From: M3007 sp032115775
GTDB taxonomy: Bacteria; Bacteroidota; Bacteroidia; Chitinophagales; Saprospiraceae
Direction of reading: 5' to 3'
Length of the DNA stretch: 38,866 bases
Assembly (NCBI GenBank): GCA_032115775.1
Contig: JAUMBL010000198.1
Span: 1 to 38,866, forward strand
In this document: piece by piece, positions 25,017-33,327 of the stretch
Layout: every line of letters starts with the position of its first letter
Position numbering within the stretch: position 1 is the stretch's first letter
The notes under the pieces: generated by a model
Database searches by the model: none
Told to the model about the DNA's origin: nothing
The model's input: only the letters and a program-made list of their open reading frames with translations
Translations under genes and position numbers: made by a program

Positions 25017-25421
25017 ATGCTCAAACACTGTAAATGCCTTTTTGCCCTCGTGGTGCTTTTTGTCTTCGCGGTCGCCGAGCTGACCGACGCTGAAGCACGT
25101 AAGGTATTGACCGGCATAGAACACAGCGACCTGTCTTGGGAATACGCATCCGAAAGTGGGGCAGACGAAGAGATCGAAGATGAGGTAACGCTTGAATCGG
25201 GCGGCTCGGATGATGCAGAAGCGGGAGCGGCGCCAATGGGATTGAGAACAGCGGCGGCCGCGCCGATTTGCCCGGGACACCGCGCATTAATCCGGCTTCA
25301 TTATACTGCCGCTGCCGCCCGCGCCAGGCACACAAACGCGCGTTTGCTGCAACGCGTCCGCCCGCCCTTTTTTATCCTTTATTGTCGTTTTAGCGGTGCG
25401 CTCCCCGGAATAACTGCCTAA
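25017..25421 (+). CDS. Small predicted exported protein of unknown function
   Basis: A 134-residue ORF not recognised as a known family. Residues 1-20 form a signal peptide or membrane helix (KHCKCLFALVVLFVFAVAE). The middle (about 40-70) is very acidic (ESGADEEIEDEVTLES and more Asp/Glu), and the C-terminal part is Ala/Arg-rich with a short hydrophobic end (PPFFILYCRFSG). It starts 146 bp upstream of the SulP gene on the same strand. A near-match to the -7 element (TACCTTGC, 24972-24979) precedes it by about 37 bases, so it could be the first gene of the carbon-uptake operon. The opposite strand also has an open frame, so coding status is not certain. Confidence 0.5.
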   Translation: MLKHCKCLFALVVLFVFAVAELTDAEARKVLTGIEHSDLSWEYASESGADEEIEDEVTLESGGSDDAEAGAAPMGLRTAAAAPICPGHRALIRLHYTAAAARARHTNARLLQRVRPPFFILYCRFSGALPGITA

Positions 25422-25566
25422 CGCAGACGGGGATATTTGCCTTCGGCTACCTGTTTTCTCCCTACCGCGCGTGCCGAAATCGGCTTTTCCATCTTCTATT
25501 GGTTCACTCTCCGCAAAAACGGCCTGCATTTCACGTCCGTTCAACGCGTTTTCCTTTTCTATATTC

Positions 25567-27153
25567 ATGCGTACACATCAAAAAAATAGCGTGCCGGCCG
25601 ATGGTTTGGCAGGCCTAAAACAATACTGGTCTGAGGATGCCTCCTCTGGACTGATCGTATTCCTGCTGGCGCTGCCGCTCAGCCTTGGTATCGCTAAAGC
25701 CTCCGAATTTCCGCCCCTGATGGGTTTGGTCACAGCCATCATCGGCGGGATGGTCGTTAGTTTTTTTGCCGGATCGCGCCTGACCATCAAAGGCCCGGCG
25801 GCAGGGCTGATCGTGATCGTGGCCGGCGCAGTAACCGAATTTGGCGGCGGTGAAACCGGCTGGAAACTCGCCCTGGGCGCCATGGTGGTCGCCGGATTGA
25901 TTCAGATCCTGTTCGGTCTGTTTAAACTAGGCCGCCTGGCCGATTTTTTCCCCTTGTCCGCCATCCACGGTATGCTCGCCGCAATCGGTATCATCATCAT
26001 TGCCAAGCAAATACCGGTTTTGCTGGACGTGAATCCCGCACTCGCCAAAGGTCAAGGCCCGCTGGAACTGATCGCCAAGATACCTTATTTCCTGTCCGTG
26101 CTTGATTGGAAAGCCACCCTGATCGGCGTAATTAGCCTGGCGATCATGATGGGCTGGCCGCTTGTTAAACAACCATTTTTGAAAAAAATTCCGGCGCCCC
26201 TGCTGGTACTCCTCGTGGCCATTCCGGCCGAATTGCTCATGGATTTCCAACACACGGAACCGCCGTATGCCTTGGTGCACATTGGCAATCTAATGGACAA
26301 TATCAAAGTGAACGTAGATTTTTCGGGTATTGCACAATCCGGACTTTTTATCAAATATGTCATCATGTTTGCGCTGGTAGGCACGCTGGAATCCTTGCTC
26401 ACCGTGAAGGCCATTGATATGCTGGATCCCTACAAGCGGAAATCGGACGCCAACCGAGACCTGCTGGCCGTCGGCATCGGCAATACCCTGGCAGCTGTCC
26501 TGGGCGGCCTCCCCATGATTTCGGAGGTGGCGCGCAGCTCGTCGAACGTAAACAACGGCGCTAAAACGCGCTGGGCTAATTTTTTCCACGGCTTTTTTAT
26601 GCTGGCGTTTGTGCTGATGGCTACGCGCTATATCGAAATGATTCCCAATACGGCGCTGGCGGCTATGCTCATCACCGTGGGAATCAAACTGGCGCACCCA
26701 CGAGAATTCGCGCATATTTTCAACATCGGCAAGGAGCAATTGGTCATTTTCCTCGTTACGATCTTTTTCACCTTATACGAAGATCTGCTGGTGGGCATTG
26801 CGGCGGGTATGGCACTTAAAATAATTATCCATGTAATCAACGGGGCTCCAATCAGCAGCCTGTTCAGCGCGCCGGCAAGCGTATCCTTCGAGGGAAATCA
26901 TTACCTTGTGGAGTTGGAAAAATCAGCCCTGTTCACCAATTACCTCGGGTTAAAAAATAAACTGGAAGCAATCCCCCAAGGAATGCAGGTGACAATTGAC
27001 CTTTCTAAAACCAAACTCGTGGATCACTCCGTGATGGAAAACCTCCACCACTTCGAGCGCGATTACACGGCCGAAGGCGGCACGGTGAAAATCCTCGGAC
27101 TGGATGATCACAAACCTTTGTCCAACCACAAACTGGCAGCTCGTAAAAAGTAA
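25567..27153 (+). CDS. SulP-family anion (probable bicarbonate or sulfate) transporter
   Basis: A 528-residue inner-membrane SulP/SLC26 transporter. The transmembrane part opens with DASSGLIVFLLALPLSLGIAKAS and continues through about 12-14 helices, with the TIKGPAAGLIVIVAGA block typical of the core and the GLPMISEVARSSSNVNNGAKTRWA segment in helix 8-10. A C-terminal STAS-like domain follows (about 440-528; MQVTIDLSKTKLVDHSVMENL). The ATG at 25567 is used; the open frame from 25471 has no membrane-like sequence. Family members carry sulfate, bicarbonate or other anions. The place directly upstream of a porin and dabA-dabB favours bicarbonate. The porin gene starts 12 bp later. Confidence 0.87.
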   Translation: MRTHQKNSVPADGLAGLKQYWSEDASSGLIVFLLALPLSLGIAKASEFPPLMGLVTAIIGGMVVSFFAGSRLTIKGPAAGLIVIVAGAVTEFGGGETGWKLALGAMVVAGLIQILFGLFKLGRLADFFPLSAIHGMLAAIGIIIIAKQIPVLLDVNPALAKGQGPLELIAKIPYFLSVLDWKATLIGVISLAIMMGWPLVKQPFLKKIPAPLLVLLVAIPAELLMDFQHTEPPYALVHIGNLMDNIKVNVDFSGIAQSGLFIKYVIMFALVGTLESLLTVKAIDMLDPYKRKSDANRDLLAVGIGNTLAAVLGGLPMISEVARSSSNVNNGAKTRWANFFHGFFMLAFVLMATRYIEMIPNTALAAMLITVGIKLAHPREFAHIFNIGKEQLVIFLVTIFFTLYEDLLVGIAAGMALKIIIHVINGAPISSLFSAPASVSFEGNHYLVELEKSALFTNYLGLKNKLEAIPQGMQVTIDLSKTKLVDHSVMENLHHFERDYTAEGGTVKILGLDDHKPLSNHKLAARKK

Positions 27154-27165
27154 CCAACCCCGACT

Positions 27166-28473
27166 ATGACGTACAAACATTTTCTTCTTGCGGGTATTTA
27201 CTGGCTGTGCTGCACCGCAGGGCTTTCCGCGCAAGGGTTCAAAGACGGTAAATTGTACCTGAACGAAGACGGCAGCCATTATTTTAAAATCACGCTCGCC
27301 GTGCAAAGCTGGGTGCGCTATCAGGATTACAACCCGGGTACCACCATTTTTGGTTTCTCCAAAACCCGCGGGGCGGATATCGGTATCCGCCGGATGCGGA
27401 TGCAGTGGATCGGCCAACTGACGGATCGGATCTTTATCTATGGACAAATCGGAGAAAATAATTTCAATAACATCAGCGATCGCAAACTGGGGTTTTTTGT
27501 GCACGATGCCTACGGTGAATATGCCGTCCTGAAACAACGCCTGTCTGTTGGCGCCGGGTTGAGCGGTTGGAGCGGGCTGTCGCGCTTCTCCAGTCCTTCC
27601 GTAGGTACCATCCTCGGCGTGGACGCACCGCTGTACTTGCAAAGCACCAATGATGTCACCGATCAGTTTTTGCGTAAATTATCCGTGCACGCGAAGGGAA
27701 AACTAGGTAAACTGGACTATCGAATCGCCTTGTCGCAACCAATGGCCATCCAAAAATCGGCAAATTATAATCCGGCGATTACTTCCAGTGCCTCGTTCTC
27801 CGCCCGCCCGCCCGCTATGGAAACCAACGCCTACGCGATGTATCAGTTTAAAGACCAGGAATCCAACCTGACGCCTTATACTACCGGTACGTACCTGGGC
27901 AAGAAAACCGTAATGAATCTGGGCGCCGGCCTCGTGTACCAGCCGCGGGCAATGTGGTATCTGAACGGCGTAACGCCCACAGATACGCTGGAGCGCAACA
28001 TGGTGCAGGCCAATGTGGATGCCTACTACGACGCACCAATCGGCCGCAAAGGCGCCGCGCTCAGCGCGTACGCCGCCCTGACGTACCTGGATTTCGGACC
28101 CAACTACCTGCGCAACAACGGCGTGATGAACCCGGCGAATGGCGACAATAACCCGGGCATCCTCAACGGCGGCGGCAACGCCTTCCCGCTCGTGGGTACC
28201 GGCACGGTGCTGTTCGCCCAGGCAGGCTATAAATTTCCCGATAATACCCTCGGAAAAATCAGCCTGCTGCCGTACATCGCCTGGCAGCACGCCAAGTATG
28301 AGCGCCTGAATAAACCAATGGATTTTTTCGACCTGGGCATCAGTTGGCTGCTGAAAGGCCATACCTCCAAACTGACAACCGCCTGGCAGAACCGCCCGGT
28401 CTATCAGATCGACGGCAGCTTGGACGGCCGCAAAAGCGCCTTTTTGCTGCAATACCAAGTCTTTTTTAACTAA
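27166..28473 (+). CDS. Outer-membrane porin, phosphate/oligo-anion porin-like
   Basis: A 435-residue outer-membrane protein. Residues 1-22 are a signal peptide ending LSAQ. The rest shows alternating beta-strands with aromatic girdles and ends in Phe-Asn (QYQVFFN). Segments such as GADIGIRRMRMQWIGQLTDRIFIYGQIGENNFN resemble porins of the OprO/OprP class seen in Bacteroidota. It has no TonB box or plug. It is 12 bp after the SulP gene, and before insertion of the downstream element its stop would have been 17 bp from dabA, so it is operonic with both. Inferred role: passage of bicarbonate or another small anion through the outer membrane. Confidence 0.8.
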   Translation: MTYKHFLLAGIYWLCCTAGLSAQGFKDGKLYLNEDGSHYFKITLAVQSWVRYQDYNPGTTIFGFSKTRGADIGIRRMRMQWIGQLTDRIFIYGQIGENNFNNISDRKLGFFVHDAYGEYAVLKQRLSVGAGLSGWSGLSRFSSPSVGTILGVDAPLYLQSTNDVTDQFLRKLSVHAKGKLGKLDYRIALSQPMAIQKSANYNPAITSSASFSARPPAMETNAYAMYQFKDQESNLTPYTTGTYLGKKTVMNLGAGLVYQPRAMWYLNGVTPTDTLERNMVQANVDAYYDAPIGRKGAALSAYAALTYLDFGPNYLRNNGVMNPANGDNNPGILNGGGNAFPLVGTGTVLFAQAGYKFPDNTLGKISLLPYIAWQHAKYERLNKPMDFFDLGISWLLKGHTSKLTTAWQNRPVYQIDGSLDGRKSAFLLQYQVFFN

Positions 28474-28477
28474 AAGC

Positions 28478-28639
28478 GTAACTACTTAGCCGGCTCGCTG
28501 CCTGGCCCAAAAAGTCCCATTTTCCGCCATACTTCGCAATTTTTTTTGACCGTAGCGCTGCTACGGCCTGCAAAAAATCGCTTCGTCTGGCAAAAAATGG
28601 ATCCTTTTTTGTCTCAGACGCGACCGGCTAAGTAGTTAC
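28478..28639. mobile_element. 162-bp MITE-like element with 16-bp TIRs and 8-bp TSD
   Basis: The ends GTAACTACTTAGCCGG (28478-28493) and CCGGCTAAGTAGTTAC (28624-28639) are perfect inverted repeats. The element is flanked by CTAAAAGC on both sides (28470-28477 and 28640-28647), a likely target duplication that overlaps the porin stop codon. The inside is an imperfect palindrome centred on CCGTAGCGCTGCTACGG, with arms AAAAAGTCCCATTTT and AAAAAATGGATCCTTTTTT-like sequence. It has no ORF, so it would need a transposase in trans. It splits the porin-dabA gap. Confidence 0.88.
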
Positions 28640-28660
28640 CTAAAAGCAAACAAAATCTAT

Positions 28661-31204
28661 ATGACAAATACCACAAGTGGTTTTGATCTGGAAGCAACAA
28701 TACATCACCTGAAGCATTATTTGCCTTCGCAAACGCCGCTGAAAGATTTTATCCACCACAATACCCTGCATGCATTCCAGGAAATGCCTTTTTACGAGGC
28801 GATCTTTACTTCTTCCGCTATTTTCGGACACCAAGCCACGTTCAGCATCACTGAATACCGGAATCTGTATGCCGGCGGCCGTATTCGTCCGGAAATCCTC
28901 GAAAAGGTAACGATTGATCGCAAAGGCCTGCACGACGCCCCAATCTGGCTCAACAAGGCGCTGTACGAAGTGGCGGAATACTGGACGCCGCCCCGCATCG
29001 GCCGCCTCCGCGCCTACTGGAAAGCGGTGTATAAAATTGACCTCGACAACCTGGTGCAACCGCTGCTGTTCCGGGTACTTTGCAGCTATCTAGACCAGGG
29101 AATCGCGCTCTGGCATTTTCCGTTCGTGGAAAACGGCTTGCTCCCGGGACTTCGAAACATGGAACAAAACGGCTTGAGCAGTTTTTTTAAAACCCAGCGC
29201 GCCCGCCGATTCCTGTTCGACGAACAGACCTCGGTCGAAACCCTGCTCGAACTGCTCGTAGGCGACGAGGCGCTGTACGAACAGTATCTGTTCGACCAGC
29301 AATTCAGCCACCGCGGCTGGTCAGGGATGGTCGCCGCAATCGAAGACCGACCCGATACGATCCTATATCCTAAAAAAATCGCACTTCGGGAATTGATTTT
29401 CTTCGAACTCCTGCTCGAGCTGGACGCCCTCGATACGGAACTCGGCGAAGGCTGGGCGCCGCTCGCGCATATCCGCCCAATCAAACCAACGAATCTGTTC
29501 GAACCGATTGAACTTACGGCGTGGCACGAAGCACTGATGATCTGGCAGGACGCCTTCGAGTGGAGCTACTACGACGAGGTGCTTTCGGGCTTGAAATTGG
29601 CGCGGGCCGCAGCGCAAGAAGAAACGCCCGACGAAAAAAGTTTCCAAGCCGTATTTTGCATAGACGAGCGCGAATGCTCCATCCGCCGGCACATCGAATC
29701 CGTAGATCCGCGCTGCGAGACGCTGGGCGCGCCCGGCTTTTTCGGCGTGGAATTTTTCTTCCACCCGGCCAACAGCCAGTTTTATGAAAAACTGTGCCCG
29801 GCGCCGGTCACGCCCAAGTATTTGATCAAAGAAAAAGAATCGAGCGTTAAACGCAAGCACGAACTCCTGCACACAAAAAAATCACACACTTTTTTCAGAG
29901 GCTTTTTTATGAGCCTCTCGTTGGGCGGCGTGGCGGCTTTCAAACTGGTGAAGGATCTTTTCAATCCCACCATGAGCCCCGCAATCTCCAATGCCTTTGC
30001 ACACATGCACCTGGATGCCGAGTTGATAATTGAAAACAACGACCCCAATCAACTCGAAAACGGCCTTCAAATAGGATTCACCTGCCCGGAAATGGCCGAT
30101 AGGGTGGAGGGCGTGTTGCGCGGCATCGGGATGAACCGACAGTTCGCGCCGATCGTCTATATGGTAGCCCACGGCTCCAGCAGCGCCAACAACCCCCACC
30201 ACGGCGCACACGACTGCGGCGCCTGCAGCGGGCGCCCCGGTTCCGTCAATGCCCGCGTATTTGCCGCCATGGCCAACCACCCCCAGGTGCGCACAATCCT
30301 CCACGACCGCGACTTGCACATCCCCGATACCACGCAGTTTATCGGCGCCCTGCACGACACCGCCGGCGACGAGATCGCGTTTTACGACGAACACATCCTT
30401 TCCCCGGCAAACGCCGCCACGCATCAAAAAAATAAAGTCGCATTCGAAGAAGCCCTCGATCTGAACGCCAAAGAGCGCTCGCGCCGCTTTGCCTCGATCA
30501 ATACCCGAAAGGATATCAAGAAAGTGCGGGAGGCCATCCGCAAACGCTCGGTGTCGTATTTTGAACCGCGGCCGGAACTCGGCCACGGCACCAACGCGCT
30601 CTGCTTCGTCGGGCATCGCAACCTCACCAAAAATCTTTTCCTCGACCGCCGGGCGTTCATGAACTCCTACGATTACCGCACCGACCCCGACGGCAAACTA
30701 CTGCTCGGCGTTATGAAACCGCTGCCCCCGGTTTGCGGCGGCATCAACCTGGAGTACTACTTCTCGCGTATTGATAATCAAAAACTCGGCGCAGGCACCA
30801 AACTTCCACACAATGTGATGGGTCTCATCGGCGTCGCCAACAGCTCCGACGGGGATCTGCGACCCGGACTCCCCCTGCAGATGATTGAGGTGCACGACCC
30901 GATTCGCCTGCTGATCCTGGTAGAACACTACCCGGAGGTCGTGTTGAAAACTATCCAATCTCAGCCGGATTTATACGAGTGGTTTATTAAAGACTGGGTA
31001 CACCTCGCAGCCATCCACCCGGATAACAACCGGTTCTACCGCTTCCGGGACGGCGCCTTCGAGGAATACGCGCCGCTGAAAAATGAGGTCGCGCGGGCAC
31101 ACGACATCCACCGCCTGATCGAAACCGCCAAAGAAATGGAAACCAACCATATTGTTCACGCCACCCGAGAAAACCTCCCGGTACATATCATGAAAAAGCC
31201 ATGA
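28661..31204 (+). CDS. dabA: Inorganic carbon transporter subunit DabA (DUF2309)
   Basis: An 847-residue DabA, the cytoplasmic zinc protein with a carbonic-anhydrase-like site that, with DabB, takes up CO2/bicarbonate in an energised way. The four expected zinc/active-site residues are present with the family spacing: C333 and D335 in FCIDERE, H504 in MVAHGSSS, and C519 in HDCGACSG (H to C distance 15). N-terminal IHHNTLHAF and the later GHGTNALCFVGHR and GGINLEYYFS blocks also match. Length is normal. The ATG lies 21 bp after the MITE-like element, and the stop overlaps the dabB start (ATGA). Confidence 0.95.
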   Translation: MTNTTSGFDLEATIHHLKHYLPSQTPLKDFIHHNTLHAFQEMPFYEAIFTSSAIFGHQATFSITEYRNLYAGGRIRPEILEKVTIDRKGLHDAPIWLNKALYEVAEYWTPPRIGRLRAYWKAVYKIDLDNLVQPLLFRVLCSYLDQGIALWHFPFVENGLLPGLRNMEQNGLSSFFKTQRARRFLFDEQTSVETLLELLVGDEALYEQYLFDQQFSHRGWSGMVAAIEDRPDTILYPKKIALRELIFFELLLELDALDTELGEGWAPLAHIRPIKPTNLFEPIELTAWHEALMIWQDAFEWSYYDEVLSGLKLARAAAQEETPDEKSFQAVFCIDERECSIRRHIESVDPRCETLGAPGFFGVEFFFHPANSQFYEKLCPAPVTPKYLIKEKESSVKRKHELLHTKKSHTFFRGFFMSLSLGGVAAFKLVKDLFNPTMSPAISNAFAHMHLDAELIIENNDPNQLENGLQIGFTCPEMADRVEGVLRGIGMNRQFAPIVYMVAHGSSSANNPHHGAHDCGACSGRPGSVNARVFAAMANHPQVRTILHDRDLHIPDTTQFIGALHDTAGDEIAFYDEHILSPANAATHQKNKVAFEEALDLNAKERSRRFASINTRKDIKKVREAIRKRSVSYFEPRPELGHGTNALCFVGHRNLTKNLFLDRRAFMNSYDYRTDPDGKLLLGVMKPLPPVCGGINLEYYFSRIDNQKLGAGTKLPHNVMGLIGVANSSDGDLRPGLPLQMIEVHDPIRLLILVEHYPEVVLKTIQSQPDLYEWFIKDWVHLAAIHPDNNRFYRFRDGAFEEYAPLKNEVARAHDIHRLIETAKEMETNHIVHATRENLPVHIMKKP

Positions 31205-33069
31205 ACGAACTACTGCCTTATGCTTTGCTGATCCCGCTCGCGGGATTTCTGGTCAACCTTGCAGCGCCGCGGAAGCAGGAGCGTTTTATTTTTTGGTCGG
31301 CGCTCGCCACCATCAGCCTACACGCCCTGTTTTTCCTGGTATTTACCGTCCACTGGCTGTTGGAGGGTCGGAAGGATATCCACGGCGAGGGCTTGGTGTT
31401 TTACCAAACCGCCGATGCGAATTTTTCGCTAGATTACTTTTTCGACGGCAACACCTTCGGCTATTTCTGGGTCGCCGTTGCGCTCACCTTCCTGGTGCTG
31501 ATTTTCAGCCGCTATTATATTCATCGAGAACCGGGCTTCAAACGATTTTTTAACAATGTGCTCTTTTTCTACCTGGGACTGAGCTTTATCGTATTTGCCG
31601 GAAATTTGGAAACGCTGTTTATCGGCTGGGAGATCATCGGAATTACCTCGTTTTTCCTGATCGCTTTTTATCGCGACCGCTACCTGCCCGTGAAAAATGC
31701 GCTCAAGGTGGTGTCTATTTATCGGGTAGCCGATATTTTTCTGCTGCTGGCGATCTGGGTTTGCCACCATCAATTTGGGAAAAGCGCGTCTTTCGCCGAG
31801 TGGAAAACGCTGTTTGCACAAGGAGCGCCCATCATCCGCGAATGGCCCTACACGCTGGTGATCCCCGGACTGTTTTTGGTGGTCGCCCTGGTGAAATCGG
31901 CTCAACTGCCTTTTTCCTCCTGGCTGCCCCGGGCCATGGAAGGCCCCACCACGTCCAGCGCCATATTCTACGGCTCGCTGTCGGTGCATATCGGCGTCTT
32001 TTTGTTGCTGCGCACCTACCCTCTCTGGGGCGATAACTGGTGGATAAAGGCGATCGTCCTTGCTTTCGGACTCTTCACGGGGATCGTCGCTACCCTGATC
32101 GCGCGCGTGCAATCAACCGTCAAAACCCAAATTGCCTACGCGTCCATTGCGCAAATCGGACTGATGTTTGCCGAGGTAGCCCTGGGCTGGCACACCCTGG
32201 CTTTAGCACACTTTGCCGGCAATGCGTTCCTCCGAACCTATCAGTTGCTGGTTTCGCCCTCCGTATTGAGTTATCTGATCCACGATCAGTTTTTCAACTT
32301 CATTCCCCCGCAACACGATATCAAAGACAATTTTTTCGGGCGGCTGCAGAAGGGCGTGTATATCTTGAGCGTCAAAGAATGGAATTTGGATACCTTCATG
32401 TACCGGTTTTTGTGGAAACCCCTGAAAATTGCGGGCAATATGTTGGAGTTTATCCACCTTAAAAACGTGCTGTATTTTTTCGTGCCCTTGTACATCACCG
32501 GACTATATTTCGCATTTCACCGAAGTTCAATTCCCCTCCAGGTACTGGAATTTTTGCCCACCGGAGCAGCGTTGATCAGCTTTCTGCTCATCCTAAAAGC
32601 GTTTGTTAAACGCAACGAGGCGCCCAATGCCTGGTTCCTCGTGATTATGAGCCAGCTATTCACCGCCTTGGCGATCGCCTTCAACGAGCAGTTTGACTGG
32701 GGGCAAATTTATATGTACCTGAGCGGCATCCTGGTTTCGGCGGCGCTGGGCTATTTCGCGTTCCACCGCCTGCGGCGCAAAAACGAATCCTTGATACTAA
32801 ACCGCTTTCACGGACACGCCTACGAATATCCGAAACTTTCCAACCTGTTTCTGATTGCCTGCATGGGCTTGGCGGGTTTTCCGATCACACCGACCTTCAT
32901 CGGCGAGGATTTGATTCTCGGTCATGTGCACGAGCATCAGTTTGGGCTCACGCTCCTGATCGCACTGAGCCTAATGCTCGACGGCCTGGCCGTGTTCCGG
33001 ATATACGCCCGGCTGTTTTTGGGGCCGCACGAAAAAGGATATCACGAGGTCGCGTATCGTTCTTCTTGA
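31201..33069 (+). CDS. dabB: DabB, NuoL-like membrane partner of DabA
   Basis: A 622-residue polytopic membrane protein of the complex-I antiporter-subunit family (NuoL/MrpA-like), the membrane half of the DAB inorganic-carbon pump, thought to couple cation flow to CO2 hydration by DabA. Core blocks are visible: the FIGWEIIGITSFFLIAFYRDR helix, the Lys-containing LVKSAQLPFSSWLPRAMEGPTTSSA and YASIAQIGLMFAEVALGWHTLA. A C-terminal extension with three to four more helices ends in a basic stretch. The start overlaps the dabA stop by four bases, which fits translational coupling. Length is a little more than common DabB proteins. A diverged copy of the upstream mobile element follows its stop. 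Confidence 0.92.
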   Translation: MNELLPYALLIPLAGFLVNLAAPRKQERFIFWSALATISLHALFFLVFTVHWLLEGRKDIHGEGLVFYQTADANFSLDYFFDGNTFGYFWVAVALTFLVLIFSRYYIHREPGFKRFFNNVLFFYLGLSFIVFAGNLETLFIGWEIIGITSFFLIAFYRDRYLPVKNALKVVSIYRVADIFLLLAIWVCHHQFGKSASFAEWKTLFAQGAPIIREWPYTLVIPGLFLVVALVKSAQLPFSSWLPRAMEGPTTSSAIFYGSLSVHIGVFLLLRTYPLWGDNWWIKAIVLAFGLFTGIVATLIARVQSTVKTQIAYASIAQIGLMFAEVALGWHTLALAHFAGNAFLRTYQLLVSPSVLSYLIHDQFFNFIPPQHDIKDNFFGRLQKGVYILSVKEWNLDTFMYRFLWKPLKIAGNMLEFIHLKNVLYFFVPLYITGLYFAFHRSSIPLQVLEFLPTGAALISFLLILKAFVKRNEAPNAWFLVIMSQLFTALAIAFNEQFDWGQIYMYLSGILVSAALGYFAFHRLRRKNESLILNRFHGHAYEYPKLSNLFLIACMGLAGFPITPTFIGEDLILGHVHEHQFGLTLLIALSLMLDGLAVFRIYARLFLGPHEKGYHEVAYRSS

Positions 33070-33103
33070 GCGTGGTGCGCGATGACTGGTTCTGAAGCAT
33101 GCG

Positions 33104-33226
33104 CTTAGCCGGTCGTGGATGATGTAAAAAAGGATCCATTTTTCGCCAGAACAAGCAATTTTTTACAGGCCGTAGCAGCACTACGATCAAAAAAATACGA
33201 AGTATGGCGAAAAATGGGACTTTTTA
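33104..33226. mobile_element. Diverged inverted copy of the MITE-like element
   Basis: The core 33125-33226 matches the reverse complement of 28508-28611 at roughly nine of ten positions by eye, including GGATCCATTTTT, CAGGCCGTAGCAGC and GAAGTATGGCG. Only one terminal-repeat remnant is left (CTTAGCCGGTCG at 33104-33115); the other end is lost, and no target duplication is visible. It lies between dabB and mqnC and probably forms a hairpin at the operon's end. Confidence 0.82.
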
Positions 33227-33327
33227 AGCTGACAACGCGCCAACCCGCATTTATTCCCCCTTCTCGCCAACCAAATGCGCCATCTCGTTGTTTCGCAGCA
33301 TAATTGCAACGCGATATCCTCGACTAT

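Noticed and set aside
28478..28639. Rho-independent terminator of the porin gene
   Set aside because: The hairpin could stop transcription, but perfect terminal repeats plus an 8-bp flanking duplication and a second copy elsewhere are better explained by a mobile element.
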